Assembly: GCA_027451915.1 (NCBI GenBank)
Contig: DAIDHU010000052.1
Location: forward strand, 1 to 8,438
Direction: 5' to 3'
Length of the DNA: 8,438 nucleotides
DNA from: Thiomonas sp.
GTDB taxonomy: Bacteria; Pseudomonadota; Gammaproteobacteria; Burkholderiales; Burkholderiaceae_C
Shown here: piece by piece, positions 1 through 5,326 of the stretch
Layout: each line of letters opens with the position of its first letter
How positions within the stretch are numbered: position 1 is the stretch's first letter
Position numbers and translations under genes: made by a program
The notes under the pieces: model-generated
Told to the model about the DNA's origin: nothing
Database searches by the model: none
The model's input: the letters and a program-made list of their open reading frames with translations, nothing else

Positions 1-1
1 T

Positions 2-2251
2 TATTTCGCGCAGGTGGTGCGGCGCATGGTGCCGCTGCTGTCCGACCTCACCGCCGACGGTTTCGTGTTCCGCGTCGACACGCGGCTGCGCCCCAACGGC
101 GACAGCGGCCCTCCGGTGGTCAGCCTGGCCATGCTGGAGGAGTACTTCCAGGTCCAGGGGCGCGAATGGGAGCGTTTCGCCTGGCTGAAGAGCCGGGTGG
201 TGTCGGCGCAGGATGCGCTCCGCAGCCAGCAGGCCGCGCTGGACGCCGTGGTGGAGCCCTTCGTGTGGCGCCGCTACCTGGACTTCGCCATGCTCGAGGC
301 GCTGCGCGGGGTGCACCGCCAGATCCGCCAGGAGGCGACCCGGCGCGCCAATGCGCGACCCGAGCGGGCCAACGACCTCAAGCTCGGGCGCGGCGGCATC
401 CGCGAGATCGAGTTCATCGTGCAGTTGCTGCAGATCGTGCGCGGCGGGCGCATGCCCCAGATCCGCGACCGCAACACCCTGCGCTCCCTGGATCGCCTGG
501 CCGAGGCCGGGCTGCTGCAGCCCGAGCAGGCGCAACGCCTGGCGCAGAGCTACGAGTTCCTGCGCCGCCTGGAGCACCGCATCCAGTACCTGGACGATGC
601 GCAGACCCACTGCCTGCCCGCCGAGGACGGCGACCTGGAGCGCATCGCCCAGGCCTGCCGCATGGCGCAGGCCTCGACGCGTCCGGTGTGTTCGCTGCTG
701 CGCGAGCTCGATGCGGTGCGCGAGTACGTGGCCGGCGAGTTCGACGCGCTGCTGCATTCCTCGCAGCCGCGCTGCGAGGGCTGCCGCAAGCCGGCCGACA
801 GCATCGAGGCGCTGCTGCACCTGCTGGCGGCCGCGGGCATCGAGGGCGGACAGTCCGCGGGGCGCCTGCGCGCGCTGGCGCAGTCGGCACGCTACGGCGC
901 GCTCAGCGACGCCGGGCGCGGCCGCATGCTGCGGGTGATCGAGCGCGGCATCGGCATCGCCGCGCAGCAGGCGCAGCCCGACCTCGTGCTGGCGCGCCTG
1001 GTCGACGTGCTCGAGGCCATCGGGCGGCGCGAGACCTACCTGGCCTTTTTCGCCGAGCAGGCGCAGGCGCTGGCGCGCCTGGTGGGCCTGCTGGGCGCCT
1101 CCAGCTGGGCCGCCGACTACGTCAAGCGCAACCCCATGGTGGTGGACGAGCTGATCGAGCCGGCCACCGAGCGTTTTTCAGCGACGGCCTGTCGCGACGA
1201 GTGCGAGCGCCAGCGCGCGCGCGCCCTGCAGCGCGGCAGCTGGGACGCCGGCGAGGGCCTGGACGTGCTGCGCCGGGCCTTCCATGCCGAGTTGTTCCGC
1301 ATCCTGGTGCGCGATCTGGGCGGGCGCCTGCATGTCGAGCAAGTGGCCGACGAACTCTCCGAGCTGGCCGACGCCGTGATCGACCGCGCTCTGGCCTGGG
1401 CCTGGGACGACCTGCCGCGGCGCCACCGCGAGCAGCCGGCCTTCGCGGTCATCGCCTACGGCAAGCTGGGCGGCAAGGAGCTGGGCTACGGGGCCGACCT
1501 GGACGTGGTGTTCCTGTACGACGACGAGGCCGCCGAGGCGCCCGAGCGCTACGGCGCGCTGGCGCGCAAGCTGGTGTGGTGGCTGACTGCGGCCACCCCG
1601 GCGGGCGGCCTGTTCGAGATCGACACCCGGCTGCGCCCGAACGGCAATGCCGGGCTGCTGGTCACCTCGCTGGACGCCTTCGAGCAATACCAGCTCGGGC
1701 GTGGCAGCAACACGGCCTGGACCTGGGAGCACCAGGCGCTGACCCGGGCGCGCTTTTGCGCAGGCGATGCCCGCCTGGGCGCGCGTTTCGAGGCCATCCG
1801 CGCCCAGGTGCTGGGCATGCCGCGCGACGGCGCGGCCCTGCGCGCCGAGGTGGTGGCGATGCGCCGGCGCGTGGCCGAGGGGCACCTCAACCGCAGCCCC
1901 CTGTTCGACCTCAAGCACGGCCCCGGCGGCATGGTGGACGTGGAATTCGCCGTGCAGGCCCTGGTGCTCGAGCATGCCTGCGCATTCCCGCAGCTGGTGG
2001 CCAATGTGGGCAACATCGCGCTGCTGCGCCTGGCCGAGCAGCTGGGCCTGCTGCCGACCCGCGTGGGGCGCCTGGCGGCGGTGGCCTACCGGCGCATGCG
2101 CCGGCTGCAGCATGCCGAGCGCCTGCGCGGGGCCGAGCAGGCCGCGCTGGTCGAGCCGGCGCGCGTGGCGCGCGAGCGCGCCGCGGTGCAGGCGCTGACA
2201 CGCGCGGTGTTCGGGCAGGAGCAGGCCGCGCCGAGAGCCGCGAGCCTGTGA
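2..2251 (+). CDS. glnE: Bifunctional glutamine synthetase adenylyltransferase/deadenylase, 5'-truncated by window edge
   Basis: GlnE attaches AMP to glutamine synthetase or removes it, in response to PII protein and glutamine, and so sets ammonium assimilation in the cytoplasm. The reading frame is open from base 2, so the gene enters the window from the left; 749 residues are present against about 900-950 for the family. What remains starts late in the N-terminal deadenylase half (GFVFRVDTRLRPNGDSG at fragment residues about 20-36, then LKLGRGGIREIEF around residue 126). It continues through the linker to a complete C-terminal adenylyltransferase half: GKLGGKELGYGADLD at 1460-1504 carries the nucleotidyltransferase aspartates, DTRLRPNGNAG follows near 1622, and GPGGMVDVEF near 1920. 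The two halves visibly repeat the same motifs, which is diagnostic of GlnE. The stop codon lies 24 bases before tal. The deadenylase metal-binding motif lies outside the window and cannot be judged. Confidence 0.97.
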   Translation, partial: YFAQVVRRMVPLLSDLTADGFVFRVDTRLRPNGDSGPPVVSLAMLEEYFQVQGREWERFAWLKSRVVSAQDALRSQQAALDAVVEPFVWRRYLDFAMLEALRGVHRQIRQEATRRANARPERANDLKLGRGGIREIEFIVQLLQIVRGGRMPQIRDRNTLRSLDRLAEAGLLQPEQAQRLAQSYEFLRRLEHRIQYLDDAQTHCLPAEDGDLERIAQACRMAQASTRPVCSLLRELDAVREYVAGEFDALLHSSQPRCEGCRKPADSIEALLHLLAAAGIEGGQSAGRLRALAQSARYGALSDAGRGRMLRVIERGIGIAAQQAQPDLVLARLVDVLEAIGRRETYLAFFAEQAQALARLVGLLGASSWAADYVKRNPMVVDELIEPATERFSATACRDECERQRARALQRGSWDAGEGLDVLRRAFHAELFRILVRDLGGRLHVEQVADELSELADAVIDRALAWAWDDLPRRHREQPAFAVIAYGKLGGKELGYGADLDVVFLYDDEAAEAPERYGALARKLVWWLTAATPAGGLFEIDTRLRPNGNAGLLVTSLDAFEQYQLGRGSNTAWTWEHQALTRARFCAGDARLGARFEAIRAQVLGMPRDGAALRAEVVAMRRRVAEGHLNRSPLFDLKHGPGGMVDVEFAVQALVLEHACAFPQLVANVGNIALLRLAEQLGLLPTRVGRLAAVAYRRMRRLQHAERLRGAEQAALVEPARVARERAAVQALTRAVFGQEQAAPRAASL

Positions 2252-2275
2252 TTCGTCCGTGATTACCATGGCGTC

Positions 2276-3220
2276 ATGAGTGCCCTGAACGAGCTGATGC
2301 GCCACACCCGCGTGGTGGCCGATACCGCCGAGTACCTTCGCCTGCCCGAGCTGGGCGCGGCGGAGGCCACCACCAACCCGAGCCTGGTGCTGCGCGCCGT
2401 GCGCCTGCCGGAGTACGCGCCCCTGCTGCGCGACCCCGAGGTGCGCGCCGCCCGCGATCCCGAGCAGGCGATGGACCGCCTGCTGGTGCGCTTCGGCTGC
2501 GAGATCCTCGAGCGCGTGCCGGGCCGGGTGTCCACCGAGATCGACGCCAGGCTGTCCTACGACACCGAGGCCAGCGTGCAGCGCGCGCGCGGCGTGATCG
2601 CCCTGTACGAGGCGGCCGGGGTGCGGCGCGAGCGCGTGCTGATCAAGCTGGCCACGACCTGGGAAGGCATCGAGGCGGCGCGGTGCCTGCGCGACGAGGG
2701 GGTGGCCTGCAACATGACCCTGCTGTTCAGTTTCACGCAGGCACGCGCCTGCGCGGCCGCCGGGGTGCAACTGGTGTCGCCCTTCGTCGGGCGCATCACC
2801 GACTGGGCCCGCCAGCAGGCGGGCGCCTCGTGGGACCCGCGAGCCCACGAAGGCGACGCCGACCCCGGGGTGCGCGCCCTGCAGCGCATCTGGCGTTTCT
2901 ACAAGGCGCGCGCAGTGGCCACCGAGGTGATGGGCGCGAGTTTTCGCCAGACCTCGCAAATCGCCGCGCTGTGCGGCTGCGACCTGCTGACCATTTCCCC
3001 GGCGCTGCTGGGCGAGCTGGCGCAGTCCACGCAGGCCCTGCCGCGGCGCCTGGATCCGGCCCGTCCGGGGCCCGCCGAGGATCAGGCCGAACTTGCCGTG
3101 GGGCGTGCCGAGTTCGTCTCCGCGCTGGCCGCCGACGACATGTGGCGCGGCAAGCTGGACGAGGGCATCGCCGCGTTCAGCGCCGATACCCACGCGCTGC
3201 TCGAGCTGCTGCGCGCCTGA
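2276..3220 (+). CDS. tal: Transaldolase (TalB-type)
   Basis: Transaldolase moves a dihydroxyacetone unit from sedoheptulose 7-phosphate to glyceraldehyde 3-phosphate in the non-oxidative pentose phosphate pathway. The 314-residue product has the length and motif order of E. coli TalB: Asp16 in VVADT, ATTNPSL at 31-37, STEIDARLSYDTEAS at 86-100, the Schiff-base lysine K124 in LIKLATTWEG, Asn146/Thr148 in CNMTLLFSF, and Ser168/Arg173 in SPFVGR. All catalytic residues I know for the family are present. The ATG at 2276 aligns well with the TalB N-terminus. No good Shine-Dalgarno precedes it, and its bases overlap the stop of a three-codon ATG GCG TCA TGA, so expression may depend on translation coming from glnE. 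It sits 24 bases after glnE and 24 before rsmE. The cbb genes beyond cbbR act on the same metabolites, but tal is on a different transcript. Confidence 0.96.
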   Translation: MSALNELMRHTRVVADTAEYLRLPELGAAEATTNPSLVLRAVRLPEYAPLLRDPEVRAARDPEQAMDRLLVRFGCEILERVPGRVSTEIDARLSYDTEASVQRARGVIALYEAAGVRRERVLIKLATTWEGIEAARCLRDEGVACNMTLLFSFTQARACAAAGVQLVSPFVGRITDWARQQAGASWDPRAHEGDADPGVRALQRIWRFYKARAVATEVMGASFRQTSQIAALCGCDLLTISPALLGELAQSTQALPRRLDPARPGPAEDQAELAVGRAEFVSALAADDMWRGKLDEGIAAFSADTHALLELLRA

Positions 3221-3244
3221 ACCGGGCTTGCGAGGGCCGGGGCC

Positions 3245-3991
3245 ATGCATCGGCTGTTCCTGCCGGGGCCGTTGTCGGGCGCCAGCGTGGGCCTGAACCC
3301 GCAGGCGCGGCGCCATGTGCGCGCCCTGCGCCTGCGCGAGGGCGAGGAGGTGGCTGCCTTCGACGGTGAAGGCGGCCAGTGGCGCGCGCGACTTCTGCCG
3401 GGGGACCGGCTGGAATTGCTGGATTTCGACCCCGTCGAGCGCGAACTCGAGCGCGAGGTGGAGCTGGCCGTGGGCATGCCCGCCAACGAGCGCATGGACT
3501 GGCTGGTGGAAAAGGCCACCGAGCTGGGCGCGCGGGCGATCGCGCCTCTGATGAGCGCGCGCTGCGTGCTGCGCCTGGAAGGCGAGCGCGCGCAGCGCCG
3601 CCTGGCGCATTGGCGCGGCGTGGCCATCGCCGCCTGCGAGCAGTGCGGGCGCAACCGTGTGCCGAGTCTGCGTGAGGTGGGCACGCTGCAGTCCTGGTTG
3701 TCTGGGCTGCCGCCCGCCGCGGGCCAGGCGCGCTGCCTGCTGGCGGCCCCCCGCGGCGACGCGGCGGCCTCGCGCGTGCAGCCGCTGGCGCTGTGGGCGG
3801 CGGCCCTGGAGCCGGGGCAGTCCGTGCTGGCGCTCAGCGGTCCCGAAGGCGGGCTGGACGAGGCGGAGATCGACTCGGCCCTGCGCGCCGGTTTCGTGCC
3901 GGTCAGCCTGGGGCCCCGGACCCTGCGCGCCGAGACGGCGCCGCTGGCGCTGCTGGCCGCGCTGGCGGCGAGCGCCGGGCGGCCTGCCTGA
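3245..3991 (+). CDS. rsmE: 16S rRNA (uracil-1498-N3)-methyltransferase
   Basis: RsmE methylates N3 of U1498 in 16S rRNA within the assembled 30S subunit, using S-adenosylmethionine. The 248-residue protein has the usual family layout. An N-terminal PUA-like RNA-binding region (about 1-70, with RRHVRALRLREGE) is followed by the SPOUT methyltransferase domain: EKATELG at 89-95, EQCGR at 132-136, the SAM-loop signature GPEGGL at 199-204, and the knot segment SLGPRTLRAET at 221-231. The length is normal and the C-terminus ends where family members end. The ATG has a good ribosome binding site (GAGGG at 3232-3236, spacing 8). It is probably co-transcribed with tal. Its last 29 codons or so, which encode the conserved trefoil-knot region, are overlapped in antisense by the 3' end of cbbR, and no terminator is visible between the two. 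Confidence 0.95.
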   Translation: MHRLFLPGPLSGASVGLNPQARRHVRALRLREGEEVAAFDGEGGQWRARLLPGDRLELLDFDPVERELEREVELAVGMPANERMDWLVEKATELGARAIAPLMSARCVLRLEGERAQRRLAHWRGVAIAACEQCGRNRVPSLREVGTLQSWLSGLPPAAGQARCLLAAPRGDAAASRVQPLALWAAALEPGQSVLALSGPEGGLDEAEIDSALRAGFVPVSLGPRTLRAETAPLALLAALAASAGRPA

Positions 3992-4970
3992 GGCGCTCGG
4001 CGGTGGCCGCCTGCGCCGGCGAGGGGCTCACCGGCTCGGCCGGCATCGGGTGCAGGCTGCCGAATTCGCGGGCCAGGTAGGACTCTCCGTTTTCCAGCAC
4101 GAAGTAGCGCAGCGCCTCGGCCGAGGGCGACAGCACCTTGCTCGAGGTGTGCACCACCTGCCAGCTGCGCACCAGCGGCAGGCCCTCGACATCGGGCACG
4201 CCGATGAGGCCGTTGCGCAGCTCCAGTCCGATGCCGTGCAGGGACAGAAAGCTCACCCCCATGCCCGACATGACCATCTGCTTGATGGTCTCGTTGCTGG
4301 CCAGCTCCATGTCGATGCGGGGATCCACGCGCCATTCGCGCAGGTATTCCTCCATGGCGCTGCGCGTGCCCGAGCCGGCCTCGCGGATGACGAAGCCGAA
4401 CTGCGCCAGCGCCGAGGCGGGCTTGCGCTCTCCGCGCATCAGTGGGTGGTCGGGCGCGCACACCACCCCCAGCGGGTGGGCGGCGAAGGGCTCGCCGCGC
4501 GTGGCCAGCTCGCGCGGGGGGCGGCCCATGATGGCCAGGTCGAGCTCGCTGCCCTGCAGCTGCTCGGCCAGTTGCTCGCGGTTGGCCACGACCAGGCGCA
4601 CCTCGATGTGCGGGTGCTCTTCCCGGAACATGGCCAGCAGGCGCGGCATGAAGTACTTGGCCGAGCTCACCATGCCGATGGTCAGGCGCCCGGACTGCAG
4701 GCCGCGAAAACGCGCCAGCGCGTCCTCGGCGTCCTTCAGCTTGGACAGCACGCGCCGGGCGTAGACCAGCAGGTACTCCGCGGTCAGGGTGAGGCTCACC
4801 GACTTGCCATGGCGCTCGAACAGCGGCAATCCCACCTGGTGCTCGAGTTCGCGAATGTGCATGGACACCGCCGGCGGCGTCAGGTGCAGTTCCTGCGCGG
4901 CCTTGCCGAAATGCATGTGCCGGGCCGCCGCGACGAAGACCCGGAGCTGGCGTAGGGTGACGTTCTTCAT
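3903..4970 (-). CDS. cbbR: LysR-type regulator of the Calvin cycle genes (CbbR)
   Basis: CbbR activates CBB-cycle operons in response to metabolites and is normally divergent from its target, as here (cbbF starts 356 bases away on the other strand). From the ATG at 4970 the product is 355 residues. The N-terminal winged helix-turn-helix spans about 3-62 (AAQELHLTPPAVSMHIRELE at 24-43, then VGLPLFERHG). An inducer-binding domain spans about 94-300, with FMPRLLAMFREEHP, REQLAEQL and ELDLAIMGRPPRE, the last typical of CbbR rather than LysR proteins in general. I chose 4970 over the ATG codons at 4994 and 4976 because AGGA lies 6 bases upstream of it and because MKNVTLRQLRVF matches the usual CbbR start. 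The final 50 residues or so form a Pro/Ala/Arg/Ser-rich tail beyond the expected end of the fold. The last 29 of these are antisense to rsmE. Specific assignment to CbbR over another LysR protein rests on motifs plus divergence from cbbF. Confidence 0.93.
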   Translation of the reverse strand: MKNVTLRQLRVFVAAARHMHFGKAAQELHLTPPAVSMHIRELEHQVGLPLFERHGKSVSLTLTAEYLLVYARRVLSKLKDAEDALARFRGLQSGRLTIGMVSSAKYFMPRLLAMFREEHPHIEVRLVVANREQLAEQLQGSELDLAIMGRPPRELATRGEPFAAHPLGVVCAPDHPLMRGERKPASALAQFGFVIREAGSGTRSAMEEYLREWRVDPRIDMELASNETIKQMVMSGMGVSFLSLHGIGLELRNGLIGVPDVEGLPLVRSWQVVHTSSKVLSPSAEALRYFVLENGESYLAREFGSLHPMPAEPVSPSPAQAATAERLRQAARRSPPARPAAPAAPSRRAGSGAPG

Positions 4971-4976
4971 CAGCAT

Positions 4977-4980
4977 TCCT
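4977..4980 (-). promoter_or_regulatory. Ribosome binding site of cbbR
   Basis: AGGA on the minus strand lies 6 bases before the ATG at 4970, and this decides the start codon. It overlaps the first copy of the operator-like repeat (4978-4988), so DNA at the cbbR start serves both as translation signal and as probable CbbR site. Confidence 0.6.
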
Positions 4981-5020
4981 GAATTCACGGACAAGAAAGC
5001 CTGAATTTACCTTAATTGCG
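4978..5020. promoter_or_regulatory. Probable CbbR operator: tandem CCTGAATTYAC repeats
   Basis: Two 11-base direct repeats, CCTGAATTCAC at 4978-4988 and CCTGAATTTAC at 5000-5010, differ at one base and start exactly 22 bases apart, about two helical turns. A third partial copy, CCTTAATT, starts at 5010, about one turn further on. The second copy begins a TNA-N7-TNA element (TGA at 5002-5004, TTA at 5012-5014), the consensus I recall for CbbR binding; the first includes the 8-base palindrome TGAATTCA (4980-4987). The block is strikingly AT-rich within GC-rich DNA and lies in the cbbR-cbbF divergent gap. CbbR as the bound protein is inferred from position and consensus. Confidence 0.65.
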
Positions 5021-5034
5021 TCACCGCTTATATT
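5006..5034 (+). promoter_or_regulatory. Candidate sigma-70 promoter of the cbbF-cbbP-cbbT operon
   Basis: TTTACC (5006-5011, 4 of 6 to the -35 consensus) and TATATT (5029-5034, 5 of 6 to the -10 consensus) are separated by exactly 17 bases. Initiation would fall near 5041. The upstream operator repeat would then be centred near -58 and the downstream one near -36, which is the usual arrangement of recognition and activation sites for LysR-type activators. A poor -35 is expected for an activator-dependent promoter. No transcript start is known from the sequence alone. Confidence 0.45.
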
Positions 5035-5063
5035 TGTCCGCAAGCGTGGCGCAACTTCGGTTC

Positions 5064-5094
5064 TCCGCGGACCCCGCCAAGCGGGGCCCGCGGA
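5064..5094 (+). other. Strong hairpin A in the cbbF leader
   Basis: Bases 5064-5070 (TCCGCGG) pair with 5088-5094 (CCGCGGA) and 5072-5077 (CCCCGC) with 5081-5086 (GCGGGG). There is a single A/C mismatch (5071/5087) and a CAA loop. That is 13 base pairs, very stable, with no T-tract after it. The start of this stem is about 24 bases after the candidate transcription start. Confidence 0.55.
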
Positions 5095-5104
5095 CCGCGC
5101 GGGC
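5086..5104 (+). other. Alternative hairpin B, exclusive with hairpin A
   Basis: GCCCGCG (5086-5092) pairs perfectly with CGCGGGC (5098-5104) around a five-base loop. It uses the right arm of hairpin A, so both cannot form at once. Hairpin A is longer and forms earlier; B could form only if A is opened or blocked. Confidence 0.35.
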
Positions 5105-5113
5105 TTGTGAACG

Positions 5114-5145
5114 GGTCCGGACTCGTGAGCTCCGGGCCGCTTTTT
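5114..5145 (+). terminator. Terminator-like hairpin with T5 in the cbbF leader (possible attenuator)
   Basis: GGTCCGGA (5114-5121) pairs with TCCGGGCC (5131-5138), including one G-T wobble; CT/AG can extend the stem inside with one bulged C. After two bases comes TTTTT (5141-5145). No plus-strand gene upstream needs a terminator here, because rsmE ends at 3991 and cbbR lies between. If functional it would therefore act on the leader of the cbb transcript itself. The T-tract is short and offset, so termination may be partial or absent. Confidence 0.35.
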
Positions 5146-5207
5146 CCGCAGTCGCATTGCGTTTTTCGTTCATGCGAGTCTCCGTGTTTTCTGACTGCGG
5201 GCTTTTT
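5146..5207 (+). other. Inverted repeat CCGCAGTC/GACTGCGG followed by T5
   Basis: CCGCAGTC (5146-5153) is a perfect inverted match to GACTGCGG (5193-5200), which is followed by GC and TTTTT (5203-5207). Inside the 39-base loop, GCAT (5154-5157) can pair with ATGC (5172-5175), giving a two-tier structure. The loop is long for a classical intrinsic terminator, but the stem-then-T5 order is right for the plus strand. Confidence 0.35.
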
Positions 5208-5243
5208 CAAGTCTCCTGGGGCGGTACAGGGGTTTTGAAAAAG
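5202..5243 (+). other. Inverted repeat CTTTTTCAA/TTGAAAAAG
   Basis: A perfect 9-base inverted repeat (5202-5210 with 5235-5243) has a 24-base loop. Its left arm contains the T-tract that follows the preceding stem, so once transcribed it could sequester that T-tract. An AT-rich 9-mer match is unusual in this GC-rich context. Confidence 0.35.
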
Positions 5244-5314
5244 ACAGGTGTCGGGAAGGCGGTCGCCGGCGGGTCCGGCGCCGCGGTTCCACGCACCGGG
5301 ACATTCATCCGTTC

Positions 5315-5320
5315 GGGAGA
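5315..5320 (+). promoter_or_regulatory. Ribosome binding site of cbbF
   Basis: GGGAGA ends 6 bases before the ATG at 5327. It is the clearest ribosome binding site of the three cbb enzyme genes here and supports this start. Confidence 0.65.
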
Positions 5321-5326
5321 CACACC

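Larger units (their letters stand above)
5041..5326 (+). other. Long structured 5' leader upstream of cbbF
   Basis: About 285 bases lie between the candidate transcription start and the cbbF start codon. I find no convincing gene here: the forward frame open from 5016 into cbbF is arginine-rich without family resemblance, and its internal ATG at 5172 lacks a ribosome binding site. The stretch contains at least five inverted repeats in series, some mutually exclusive, and two are followed by five T residues; each is listed separately. GGGTCCGG occurs at 5113-5120 and again at 5271-5278, and CCGCGG occurs at 5065, 5088 and 5281. I do not recognise a known riboswitch class. GC-rich DNA forms chance stems easily, so function is not established. 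Confidence 0.4.

Noticed and set aside
166..2262. A 698-codon plus-strand frame within glnE
   Set aside because: It is an alternative frame of GlnE kept open by GC-rich third positions, with low-complexity Ala/Arg/Gly/Pro composition.
1178..3610. An 810-codon open frame on the minus strand
   Set aside because: It is antisense to glnE, tal and rsmE, which all have clear family motifs. Its composition (His, Gln, Arg, Gly, Ala-rich) is the mirror of high-GC coding sequence, and I see no family resemblance.
4968..5046. A promoter for cbbR on the minus strand
   Set aside because: I could not find a -35/-10 pair with acceptable spacing upstream of 4970; a promoter must exist but I cannot place it.
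5034..5062. TTGTCC at 5034-5039 as a -35 box for cbbF
   Set aside because: At 16-18 bases downstream there is only GC-rich sequence with no -10-like hexamer.
3082..5157. A 691-codon minus-strand frame spanning cbbR
   Set aside because: The real cbbR frame inside it has a clean LysR protein; this frame is arginine/alanine-rich, runs across three genes and the operator, and shows no domain.
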